This document shows, piece after piece, positions 18,525-26,408 of a stretch of 64,000 nt of DNA. The notes beneath the pieces were generated by a model. The model was not told where the DNA came from. It worked only from the letters and a program-made list of their open reading frames with translations, and did no database searches. This DNA is from Streptomyces scabiei 87.22. GTDB taxonomy: Bacteria; Actinomycetota; Actinomycetes; Streptomycetales; Streptomycetaceae. Position 1 is the stretch's first letter, and each line of letters starts with the position of its first letter. Position numbers and translations under genes: made by a program. Location: contig NC_013929.1 of assembly GCF_000091305.1 (NCBI RefSeq), forward strand, positions 10,084,696 through 10,148,695. The letters run 5' to 3'.

Positions 18525-18608
18525 GCATCTTTGATGCTTTCATCATTTACTCGAGGCGGACCCTTGACGACGATCTCGTCAAGGTTGATGATTTCCTCAT
18601 TATGAGGA
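18525..18608. promoter_or_regulatory. TetR-linked promoter with three palindromes
   Basis: Three inverted repeats: GCATC-TTT-GATGC (18525-18537), CTTGACGA-N5-TCGTCAAG (18563-18583, perfect 8-bp arms) and TCCTCAT-T-ATGAGGA (18594-18608, perfect). TTGACG at 18564-18569 is a good -35, and GATGAT at 18587-18592 sits 17 bp downstream as a -10. The second palindrome therefore covers the -35 and spacer and the third covers the expected transcription start. A repressor there would block RNA polymerase. Confidence 0.55.
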
Positions 18609-18625
18609 TGTCGTCGGAGGGCGCC

Positions 18626-19771
18626 ATGTCTGAAACCCGCACGCTCGGGGCCGATGTCAAGACCGCCCACCAGGCCTTGCACAGCGAACAGGGCGCCCTG
18701 CGCGGCGAGCGCCCGGGCCGTTCCCGGAACCCCGTGATCAAAGTGGCGGACCTGGCGTGGCTGGAGTTCGAGAAGCCCGACCTGGACCGCGCCGAGGTCT
18801 TCGCGCGGGACTTCGGGTTCGGGATCGCCGCTCGCACCGAGGGGGAACTGTGGCTGCGCGGCACCTTCGCCGGCCCGCCCTGCATGGTGATCCGGCGCGG
18901 CCGTACGTCCCGCTTCGTCGGCCCGGTGTTCCGTGCGGCCGAGCGGGCCGACCTGGACCGGCTGGCACGGGCGACCGGGTCGGCCGTACGGGACGCGGAC
19001 GTGCCCGGCGGCGGCAAGGTGGTGGGCCTGCTCGACCCGTCCGGCTTCCCGGTGCGGGTCGTGCACCGCGCCGAACTGCTCCCCGCACTGCCGGGGCAGC
19101 AGCCGCTGCTCCTCAACTTCGGCACCGCTCACCGTCGTGTCGATGCCGTCCAGCGTCCGCCACGCGAACCGTCCAGGATCCAGCGGCTGGGTCATGTGGT
19201 GCTGGAGACTCGGGTGTTCGCGCGGGCCCTTCAGTGGTATCTGGACACTCTCGGGATGATCGTGTCGGACTTCCTGTTCCTGGACGGACAGCGCGACCGG
19301 GGTCCGACGATGGCGTTCATACGCTGCGACCTGGGCGGCGTGCCGGCCGACCACCACACGCTGGCGATGCACCTGGGGCCGGGAACGGGATACGTCCACT
19401 CCGCCTACCAGGTGACCGACCTGGACGCGATCGCGGCGGGCGGTGAGTACCTCAAGGAGCGCGGCTACCGACGTAGTTGGGGCATCGGCCGGCACGTCCA
19501 GGGCAGCCAGCTCTTCGACTACTGGCGCGACCCCGACGACTTCATGCTGGAGCACTTCGCCGACGGCGACCTGTTCACCTGTGACGTCGAGCCGGGCTGG
19601 GCACCCATGTCGACCAGCGGCCTGGCCCAGTGGGGCCCGCCCGCCACCCGCGACTTCCTCGGCGCGAGCCCCTCCCCGCAGCGGATCCGGGACGTCGTCG
19701 AGGCCCTGCGCGGTGACAACGAGATGGACCCCGCGCGCCTGCTGGGCCTGCTCAGGGCCACCACGTCCTGA
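18626..19771 (+). CDS. Extradiol dioxygenase (VOC fold), second operon
   Basis: A 381-aa two-module VOC protein and first gene of the TetR-linked operon. Ligands fit a 2-His-1-Glu Fe(II) site: H190 in RLGHVVLETRV, H258 in YVHSAYQVTDL and E309 in DFMLEHFADGD. It differs from the 13544 enzyme by a 40-residue N-terminal extension and a 60-residue C-terminal tail, so it belongs to another extradiol subfamily. The ATG at 18626 follows GGAGG (18616-18620) at 5 bp; the frame upstream runs through the promoter. It probably cleaves the ring hydroxylated by the MhpA-like enzyme downstream. Confidence 0.85.
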   Translation: MSETRTLGADVKTAHQALHSEQGALRGERPGRSRNPVIKVADLAWLEFEKPDLDRAEVFARDFGFGIAARTEGELWLRGTFAGPPCMVIRRGRTSRFVGPVFRAAERADLDRLARATGSAVRDADVPGGGKVVGLLDPSGFPVRVVHRAELLPALPGQQPLLLNFGTAHRRVDAVQRPPREPSRIQRLGHVVLETRVFARALQWYLDTLGMIVSDFLFLDGQRDRGPTMAFIRCDLGGVPADHHTLAMHLGPGTGYVHSAYQVTDLDAIAAGGEYLKERGYRRSWGIGRHVQGSQLFDYWRDPDDFMLEHFADGDLFTCDVEPGWAPMSTSGLAQWGPPATRDFLGASPSPQRIRDVVEALRGDNEMDPARLLGLLRATTS

Positions 19772-19799
19772 GCCTCAACCCCCTCACGAAGGTACTGCC

Positions 19800-20738
19800 A
19801 TGAGCACCAATGTCCTGCGCACCCCCGACGGCTGGTGGGTCCTCTGCGGCGACCGGGCCGTCCAGGTCGACACCAAGGCCGTGACCACCGCTGAACTCAT
19901 CGCCGACCGTGACGCCGTACGGGAGGCGGCACGGTCGGCCGACGCGGGCACGCCCGTCGCCGACCTCGCAGTCCTCTCACCGGTCACCACCCCCTGCCGG
20001 GTGGTGGCCCAGATGGTCAACTACCGCAGTCACGCGCGGGATTCGGGCTTCACCGGGGATATCCCGCCCGCCTTCTTCCGCAAGGCGTCCGGCTCGGTCA
20101 GCGGCCCGGGCGAGGCCGTCGTCCGCCCCTCCCATGTGAGGTTCCTGGACTACGAGATCGAACTCGGCCTGGTCATGGGGGCGCCGCTGCCCGTCGGCAC
20201 CGTGGTCGAGGAACGGGACCTGCCGGCGTACGTCGCCGGGCTGGTGATCACCAACGACGTCAGCGCCCGCGAGATCCAGCTGACCAGGACGCAGTTCTAC
20301 GAGAGCAAGTCCTACCCGACCTTCACGCCGACCGGGCCCCACCTGGCCCTGCTGGAACCGGAGGACTTCGCCCATCTCCTCGACCTGCGGCTGAAGCTCT
20401 CCGTCAACGGAGAGCTGCGCCAGGACCGCACCCTCGCCGACATGATCGTCCGCCCTGCGCAGGCCCTCACGCTGCTGGCCCGCTTCCAGACCCTCGACCC
20501 CGGCGACCTGCTGCTCACCGGCACCCCCGGCGGCACGGCCCTCAAGGCTCCGCCCAAACCCGTCGAGAAGATCGGCGCACTGCTCCCGCCGGCCCTGAAG
20601 TGGAAGTCGTTCTTCAAGACGCAGGCCAGGAACCCGCGTTATCTGCACTCCGGTGACGTGATCACGGCGACGATCGCCACCCCGGACGGCCGGATCGACC
20701 TGGGTGAGCAGCGCACCCCCGTCGCCGACCCGCGATGA
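19800..20738 (+). CDS. FAH-family hydrolase, second operon
   Basis: A 312-aa FAH-superfamily protein. Metal-ligand segments are LDYEIELGLVMG and ITNDVSAREIQ; the catalytic-core loop is PGDLLLTGTPGGTALKAP. An insertion near residues 255-285 (KIGALLPPALKWKSFFK) is typical of one actinobacterial branch. It starts 28 bp after the dioxygenase with GAAGG upstream. It probably hydrolyses the dioxygenase product. Third FAH paralogue of the island. Confidence 0.83.
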   Translation: MSTNVLRTPDGWWVLCGDRAVQVDTKAVTTAELIADRDAVREAARSADAGTPVADLAVLSPVTTPCRVVAQMVNYRSHARDSGFTGDIPPAFFRKASGSVSGPGEAVVRPSHVRFLDYEIELGLVMGAPLPVGTVVEERDLPAYVAGLVITNDVSAREIQLTRTQFYESKSYPTFTPTGPHLALLEPEDFAHLLDLRLKLSVNGELRQDRTLADMIVRPAQALTLLARFQTLDPGDLLLTGTPGGTALKAPPKPVEKIGALLPPALKWKSFFKTQARNPRYLHSGDVITATIATPDGRIDLGEQRTPVADPR

Positions 20739-20802
20739 GTCCCGAAGCGACCGGCGACGCGTCCCGAAGCGACCAGCGACAAGACCCGAAGTGAGCCGCA
20801 CA
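20737..20802 (+). repeat. 22-bp tandem repeat, three units
   Basis: Three tandem 22-bp units at 20737, 20759 and 20781. Units 1 and 2 differ at three positions (core GTCCCGAAGCGACC); the third is decayed after ACCCGAAGTGA. The array fills the whole spacer between the FAH and hydroxylase genes and so places the ribosome site of the hydroxylase. Confidence 0.6.
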
Positions 20803-22382
20803 TGACCCCCGAACACAACGCGTACGACCTGCCTGTGGTGATCATCGGCGCCGGACCGGTGGGCGTGACCGCCGCACTCCTCCTCGCCGGACGCGGAGTC
20901 CGTACCGTCGTCCTGGAACGCCACAGGGACGTCTACCCCCTCCCGCGTGCGGTGGCCACCGACGACGAGGTGTGCAGGATCCTCCAGGCGGCGGGCGTGG
21001 GGGAGGAGTTCACCGCGATCGCCCGCCCGGCGAACGGGCTGCGGCTGCTGGATGCCCGGCACCGGGTGATGGCCGAGTTCCGCCGTTCCGGGGACGGCCA
21101 CCACGGCTACCCCCAGACCAGCATGTTCGACCAGCCCGAACTGGAACGGCTGCTGCGCGCCGCCCTCGCCCGGCACCCGGAGTGCGAACTGCGCGGCGGT
21201 GTGGAGGTCACCGGCGTCGGCCCGGACACCACGGGCCCCGTGCGGGTGACCTACCGCGACGGCGGCGAGCACGAGGTGTGGGCCGCGGCGGTGCTGGGCT
21301 GCGACGGCGCGGGCAGCCTCACCCGCGAGGCCGTCGGCGCCGTATGGGAGGACCTGCGCTTCGAGGAACGCTGGAGGGTCATCGACGTCCGGACCAAGGC
21401 CGATGTGCGCTGTTGGGAGGGCGTCGAGCAGGTCTGCGACCCGCGCCGCCCGGCGACCTTCATGCGCGTCGGCGAGGACCGCTACCGCTGGGAGTTCCGC
21501 CTCGGGGACACCGAGGTGCCGGTGCGCGAGCTGATCGCCCCGTGGCTGCCACCGTCGTACGACGGGGACGTCGAGGTCGTCCGTGACACGCGGTACACCT
21601 TCCGGGCGCGGATCGCCGACCGGTGGCGCAGCGGCCGGGTCTTCCTCCTCGGCGACGCGGCCCACCTCACCCCGCCGTTCGTCGGGCAGGGCCTGTGCAC
21701 GGGACTACGGGACGCCTACAACCTCACCTGGAAGCTGGCCCGTGTCCTGCAACAGGGCGGGGACGAAGGGCTGTTGGACACGTACGAGAGCGAGCGGAAG
21801 CCGCATGCCCGGCATGTGATCCGGCTGGCGGTCGCCATGGGCTGGGCCATGACCGGCGGCCAGGACGGTGCCGCCGCGGTGCGCCGCAGGCTCCTGGCCG
21901 CGGCCTGTCGCATACCGGGGCTCACCACGGTGGCGGGCCGCGGTCTCAGCCCGCCCCTGACCGCCGGGCCCCTGGTGCGGCGCACGGCCCGCCGGGGCCT
22001 CGTGGGCACCCACTGCCCGCAACCGTGGGTGAGCGTCGCAGGTCGACGCGGCCGTCTCGACGAGGTGCTCGGTGATTCCTTCGCCATGGTGACCGCCGCG
22101 GATCCCTGGCCCTCGCTGAGCGCGCTCACCCACGCCCTCGGTGTGCGGACGATCACCGTGGCCGACGCCGGCGACGCCGGCACCCTCGCCGCCTGGCTGC
22201 GCGCCGGCCGGGCGGAAGCCGTACTCCTGAGACCCGACCGTGTCGTCCTGGACGTCGTTCCCGCCGGGGGCTCCGCCTTCACCGGCACCGCCGCCTGGGC
22301 ACCCCTCCTGTACACCACCCGCAGTCCCCACCCTCTCCGGCGGAGCGCCGGCACGAGCCCGCTGAGGAGCGCCACACGATGA
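20802..22382 (+). CDS. MhpA-like FAD-dependent aromatic hydroxylase
   Basis: A 526-aa flavoprotein monooxygenase of the 3-(3-hydroxyphenyl)propionate/resorcinol hydroxylase type. It has GAGPVG (residues 16-21) in the FAD fold, the DG motif in LGCDGAGSLTREAV and the GD motif GDAAHLTPPFVGQGL, followed by the thioredoxin-like C-terminal domain (residues ~400-520) normal for MhpA-type enzymes. These enzymes place a second hydroxyl ortho to a phenol, giving the catechol needed for extradiol cleavage. The start lies at the end of the 22-bp repeat array; its stop overlaps the next gene (ATGA). Confidence 0.87.
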   Translation: MTPEHNAYDLPVVIIGAGPVGVTAALLLAGRGVRTVVLERHRDVYPLPRAVATDDEVCRILQAAGVGEEFTAIARPANGLRLLDARHRVMAEFRRSGDGHHGYPQTSMFDQPELERLLRAALARHPECELRGGVEVTGVGPDTTGPVRVTYRDGGEHEVWAAAVLGCDGAGSLTREAVGAVWEDLRFEERWRVIDVRTKADVRCWEGVEQVCDPRRPATFMRVGEDRYRWEFRLGDTEVPVRELIAPWLPPSYDGDVEVVRDTRYTFRARIADRWRSGRVFLLGDAAHLTPPFVGQGLCTGLRDAYNLTWKLARVLQQGGDEGLLDTYESERKPHARHVIRLAVAMGWAMTGGQDGAAAVRRRLLAAACRIPGLTTVAGRGLSPPLTAGPLVRRTARRGLVGTHCPQPWVSVAGRRGRLDEVLGDSFAMVTAADPWPSLSALTHALGVRTITVADAGDAGTLAAWLRAGRAEAVLLRPDRVVLDVVPAGGSAFTGTAAWAPLLYTTRSPHPLRRSAGTSPLRSATR

Positions 22383-24346
22383 CCGTGCCCAGCCCTTTCA
22401 TGACGCCTGATCCGCAGGCCGTCGCGGACAGCACCATCATGGACTTCGCCCGTCACGCCGGGATGGCCGGCTCCGACTACGCAGCCCTGCACCGGTGGTC
22501 GGTCACCGACCTGGAGGGCTTCTGGGGGGCGGTGTGGGAGTACTTCGACATCGACGCGAACACTCCCCACGAGCGGGTCCTGGCGGAGGAGCGGATGCCC
22601 GGCGCCCGCTGGTTCCCCGGCGCCACCCTCAACTACGCCCACCACGCCCTGCGCAACCTCGCCGACGACGCCGTGGCGATCGTCGCCCTCGACGAGACTG
22701 GCTCCTGCTACGAGGTGACCGCGAGCCGCCTGCGCGCCCAGGTCGCGTCCGTCGCCGCGACCCTGCGCGATCTGGGTGTCGGCACGGGGGACCGCGTGGT
22801 GGGGTACCTGCCCAACACCCCGCACGCGATCGTCGCGTTCCTCGCCGCCGCGAGCCTGGGCGCGGTGTGGTCGGTGTGCGGACAGGACTACGCCCCCAGG
22901 GCCGCCGCCGACCGGTTCGCACAGCTCGAACCCACCGTGCTGATCGCCGCCGACGGCTACCTGTTCAACGGCACCACCCACGACCGCCGCGACGCCACCC
23001 TCGAACTCGCCGGACAGCTGCCGACGTTGAAGGCGACCCTGCTGGTGGACCACGTGGGCCTGCCGTGGCCGTCGAGAGCGTATCCGTCGCTCGTCGTCCC
23101 CTGGGAGGACGCCTCGACCCGCTCCGAGGAACTCACCTGCGTACCGGTGCCGTTCGACCACCCGCTGTGGGTGGTGTTCTCCTCCGGCACCACCGGCCTG
23201 CCCAAGGGCATCGTCCACGGCCACGGCGGTGTCCTGCTGGAGCACCTCAAGACCCTCGGCCTGCACTGCGACCTCGGCCCCGGCGAACGGCTCCTGTGGT
23301 ACACCACCACCCATTGGATGATGTGGAACCTGGTCGTTTCCACCCTCCTGACCGGCGCCACGACCTGCACCTACGACGGCAGCCCGGCGCCCCTGGCCCA
23401 GCCCGACATCCTGTGGAAGCTGGCCGCCCGCCACCGGGTGACCGTCTTCGGCACCAGCCCCCAGTACCTGCTGGGCATGGCCAAGTTCGGCATCGACCCC
23501 TCGGTGCACGACCTGTCGTCGATCCGCGTGGTCGGCTGCACCGGCTCCGCCCTGCCGGCTTCCGCCTACCCCTGGGTCCGCAAGCACGTCGGCGCCCGCG
23601 TGCTGCTGGCCTCCGTCAGCGGCGGCACGGACATCGTCTCCGGCTTCGCGGGCAGCGCGCCCAACACCTCCGTGTGGGCTGGGGAGTTGTCCGCGCCGCA
23701 CCTGGGAGTGGCGCTGGCCGCGTACGACAGCGAGGGCTTTCCGGTGGTGGGCCAGGTCGGCGAACTGGTGGTCACCCGCCCGATGCCGTCGATGCCGCTG
23801 TCCTTCTGGAACGACCCCGACGGCACCCGCTACCGCGACGCCTACTTCTCCTACTATCCCGGCGTGTGGCGGCACGGCGACTGGATCACGGTCACCGCAC
23901 ACGGCTCGGTCATCGTCCACGGCCGCTCCGACAGCACGCTCAACCGCAACGGCGTCCGGCTCGGCAGCGCCGACATCCACGACGTCGTCGAACGCCTTCC
24001 GGAGATCGCCGAGGCCCTCGTCATCGGCGCGGAGGAACCCGACGGCGGCTACTGGATGCCGCTGTTCGTGGTGCCGGCCGCCGGAACCGAACTGAACGAC
24101 ACTCTGCGCGACCGCATCAGGGAAGCCATCCGCAGTGGCGCCTCACCCCGGCACGTCCCCGACGAGATCCTCGAAGTGCCCGGGATCCCGCACACCCGCA
24201 CCGGCAAGAAGCTCGAGGTCCCCGTCAAGCGCATCCTCCAGGGTGCCCCGGTCGAGCAGGTCGTCGACCTGGCCGCCGTGGACGCCCCCCACCTCATCGA
24301 CCACTACGCCCGCCTGGGCGCCGAGCACCGGGACCGATCGGCATGA
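22379..24346 (+). CDS. aacS: Acetoacetyl-CoA synthetase
   Basis: A 655-aa ANL-superfamily acyl-CoA ligase of the acetoacetate-CoA ligase type, which uses ATP and CoA to activate acetoacetate. The N-terminal extension has WFPGATLNYAHHAL. The ATP loop is VFSSGTTGLPKGIVHG, later motifs are GTSPQYLLGMAKFG and YRDAYFSYYPGVWRHGDW, and the C-terminal catalytic Lys lies in TGKKLEVPVKRIL. Length is normal. Overlaps genes on both sides by 4 bp. With the CoA-transferase of the first operon, it gives the island two ways to activate a 3-oxoacid. Confidence 0.9.
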   Translation: MTVPSPFMTPDPQAVADSTIMDFARHAGMAGSDYAALHRWSVTDLEGFWGAVWEYFDIDANTPHERVLAEERMPGARWFPGATLNYAHHALRNLADDAVAIVALDETGSCYEVTASRLRAQVASVAATLRDLGVGTGDRVVGYLPNTPHAIVAFLAAASLGAVWSVCGQDYAPRAAADRFAQLEPTVLIAADGYLFNGTTHDRRDATLELAGQLPTLKATLLVDHVGLPWPSRAYPSLVVPWEDASTRSEELTCVPVPFDHPLWVVFSSGTTGLPKGIVHGHGGVLLEHLKTLGLHCDLGPGERLLWYTTTHWMMWNLVVSTLLTGATTCTYDGSPAPLAQPDILWKLAARHRVTVFGTSPQYLLGMAKFGIDPSVHDLSSIRVVGCTGSALPASAYPWVRKHVGARVLLASVSGGTDIVSGFAGSAPNTSVWAGELSAPHLGVALAAYDSEGFPVVGQVGELVVTRPMPSMPLSFWNDPDGTRYRDAYFSYYPGVWRHGDWITVTAHGSVIVHGRSDSTLNRNGVRLGSADIHDVVERLPEIAEALVIGAEEPDGGYWMPLFVVPAAGTELNDTLRDRIREAIRSGASPRHVPDEILEVPGIPHTRTGKKLEVPVKRILQGAPVEQVVDLAAVDAPHLIDHYARLGAEHRDRSA

Positions 24347-24696
24347 CCACCGCACACCTCACCCTCGCCGTCGCACTGTCACTGATCTTCTTCTCCTTCG
24401 GAACGGCGAAGATCGCCGCCGTTCCGTTCATGCGTCAGGCAGCTGCGCACCTGGGCCTGTCACTGACCCTCTACCGGGTGATCGGTGCCCTGGAGATCGC
24501 CGGAGCCGCCGGTCTGCTGCTCGGCCTGGCCTCGGCCCCGCTCGGCGTGGCCGCCGCTGCCGGGCTGGCTCTGCTCATGACGGCTGCCGCCGTGGTCCAC
24601 CTGCGCCACGGTGACCCGCCCGCGCGAGCTCTTCCCGCGGCCGTACTGGCCCTGACGGCGATGGCATACGCCGGGGCTGCCGTCGCCGCCGGCTGA
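24343..24696 (+). CDS. DoxX-like membrane protein
   Basis: A 117-aa protein with four membrane helices, beginning MTTAHLTLAVALSLIFFSF. The FGTAKI segment after helix 1 and the short second and third helices match the DoxX/DoxD-like family, whose members often sit beside oxidoreductases. Overlaps the CoA ligase stop (ATGA), so it belongs to the operon. No catalytic residues can be assigned. Confidence 0.75.
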   Translation: MTTAHLTLAVALSLIFFSFGTAKIAAVPFMRQAAAHLGLSLTLYRVIGALEIAGAAGLLLGLASAPLGVAAAAGLALLMTAAAVVHLRHGDPPARALPAAVLALTAMAYAGAAVAAG

Positions 24697-24984
24697 CATC
24701 CCGGAGTGTGCAGGCGGTATCGAGCGGGGGCGGGCGAGGCCCGAGGGCTCACGAGTCACCGTCGTCGCGGTGCTGGTGCGCTGACGCGGCCCGTATGCGC
24801 GCAGCGGATGAGGAGCGGGCAGCGAGCACCACCCACGCTGCGCTCCCGCCGGCCGCCCATGGACCCGCCCGCCCGCCCCCACGTCCACCGTCCTGCCTCT
24901 GCTTCCACGCCCACCGTCCTGCCGCCGCTCCCACGCGCACCGCCCTGTCTCCGCTCCCTCACAGCTCCTTCAGGAGGGCTCCTC
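24697..24984 (+). other. Spacer before the P450 gene, with 26-bp tandem repeats
   Basis: This 288-bp gap holds three tandem 26-bp C-rich units at 24879-24904, 24905-24930 and 24931-24956 (consensus core CCACGCCCACCGTCCTG). They end 15 bp before the AGGAGG (24972-24977) of the P450 gene. Since 26 is not a multiple of three, they are unlikely to be coding. No promoter was identified with confidence. Confidence 0.6.
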
Positions 24985-26169
24985 ATGCCCATGCGTACAG
25001 AGATCCCCGTCTACCACCCCGATCTGTATGCGGCCTCGGCCATCCGCGACACCTATCCGCACTACGCCGCGCTGCGCGCACTCGGCCCCGTGGTCCACCT
25101 GAGCAAGCACAACGTCCACGCGCTGCCGCGCTACGCCGAGTGCAAGCAAGTACTGCTGGACGACGACACCTTCATCTCCTCCCATGGCGTCGCCCTCAAC
25201 CCGGTCGCCAACCGTGTGGGTCAGGGCACCACGCTGTTCAGCGACGGCGAGGACCACGCTCGCCGCCGCTCTCTGCTCGGGCACCGCCTTACTCCCCGGG
25301 CGCTGCGCACCATGAAGGACACCGTCGACCAGCAGGCTGCCGCCGTCGTCGAGGACGCCGTGGCCCGCCGGACGGTCGATGCCGTGGAGATCGCCACGGC
25401 GCTGCCGATGTCCGTCGTCCCCGACCTGGTCGGCTGGCCCCGCCAGGGCCGTGAACACCTGCTGCGCTGGGCCGGCGCCACCTTCGACGCCCTGGGCCCG
25501 CTCAACTGCCAGGCGGCGCGCACGCTTCCCGCGTCCCTCGGCATGCTGCGCTACGCGCGCGCCGTCGTGCGCGACCGGTCCGTACTGGACGGCAGCATGG
25601 GCCACGACCTGCTGCTCGCCGCCGACGAGGGCCGGATCATGCCCGCGGAGTGCGCCACGATGATGATCGACTACCTGGCGCCCTCCCTGGACACCACCAT
25701 CAGCGCCATCTCAAGTGCCTTGTATCTGTTCGCCGTTCACCCCGAGCAGTGGCGCCTGCTGAAGGCGGACCCGGACCTCGCCCCGAAAGCGGTCAACGAG
25801 GTCGTCCGCTACGAATCCCCGATCCGGGCCTTCTCCCGGACCGCCGCCCGTGACACGGAAGTCGCCGGCATCCCTCTCCGTAAGGGCTCCCGGGTGCTGG
25901 TCCTCTACGGCTCCGCCAACCGCGACCCGCTGGAGTGGGACGACCCGGACACCTTCGACATCCGCCGTGACGCCGCCCGCCAGCTCGGCTTCGGGCAGGG
26001 CACCCACGGCTGCGCCGGGCAGGGCCTGGCGCGCATGGAGACCTCCGCGATCCTGCGCGCCCTGATCGAACGCGTCGACCGCATCGAGGTGACCGGGCCG
26101 CCCGAGTGGGCCCTGAACAACGTCATCCACCGCCTCGGGCGCCTGCCGCTCGAACTCATCCCCGCCTGA
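24985..26169 (+). CDS. Cytochrome P450
   Basis: A 394-aa class I bacterial P450. The heme loop is FGQGTHGCAGQGLAR with the thiolate ligand C343. The K-helix ExxR is in EVVRYESP. The I-helix reads LAPSLDTTIS: the acid/alcohol pair DT is present but the usual AGG is APS. AGGAGG at 24972-24977 fixes the ATG at 24985. A [3Fe-4S] ferredoxin and a ferredoxin reductase follow, so the electron chain is complete. It may O-dealkylate or hydroxylate the starting aromatic compound before the flavin hydroxylases act; substrate unknown. Confidence 0.9.
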   Translation: MPMRTEIPVYHPDLYAASAIRDTYPHYAALRALGPVVHLSKHNVHALPRYAECKQVLLDDDTFISSHGVALNPVANRVGQGTTLFSDGEDHARRRSLLGHRLTPRALRTMKDTVDQQAAAVVEDAVARRTVDAVEIATALPMSVVPDLVGWPRQGREHLLRWAGATFDALGPLNCQAARTLPASLGMLRYARAVVRDRSVLDGSMGHDLLLAADEGRIMPAECATMMIDYLAPSLDTTISAISSALYLFAVHPEQWRLLKADPDLAPKAVNEVVRYESPIRAFSRTAARDTEVAGIPLRKGSRVLVLYGSANRDPLEWDDPDTFDIRRDAARQLGFGQGTHGCAGQGLARMETSAILRALIERVDRIEVTGPPEWALNNVIHRLGRLPLELIPA

Positions 26170-26210
26170 ACCCGCCGCTCGCCCGTTCGAGGACAGCTGA
26201 GGACAGCATC

Positions 26211-26408
26211 ATGAAGATCTCCGTCGACCACCCGCGCTGCGAAGGCCACGGCCTGTGCGCCGACCAGGCCCCCGACGTCTTCGGTCTGGACGACGACGCC
26301 GAACTGACCTACCGCTTCGAGGGCACCGAGGTCCCCGACGAGCACCGGCCCGCCGCCCGCGCGGCCGTCAACGCCTGCCCGGTCGCCGCCCTGCGAGTCC
26401 TGCCGTGA
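26211..26408 (+). CDS. [3Fe-4S] ferredoxin
   Basis: A 65-aa P450-type ferredoxin. Cluster cysteines are C10, C16 and C56 (CEGHGLC and ACPVAAL). The position where a fourth Cys would bind is H13, the hallmark of the [3Fe-4S] ferredoxins that feed actinobacterial P450s. It lies 41 bp after the P450 and overlaps the reductase start (GTGA). It carries electrons from the reductase to the P450. Confidence 0.92.
   Translation: MKISVDHPRCEGHGLCADQAPDVFGLDDDAELTYRFEGTEVPDEHRPAARAAVNACPVAALRVLP

Noticed and set aside
19977..21665. 562-codon minus-strand frame
   Set aside because: Antisense of the FAH and MhpA-like genes; no recognisable motifs.
21716..23980. 754-codon minus-strand frame
   Set aside because: Antisense of the hydroxylase/acetoacetyl-CoA synthetase pair; Gly/Val/Ala-rich shadow.
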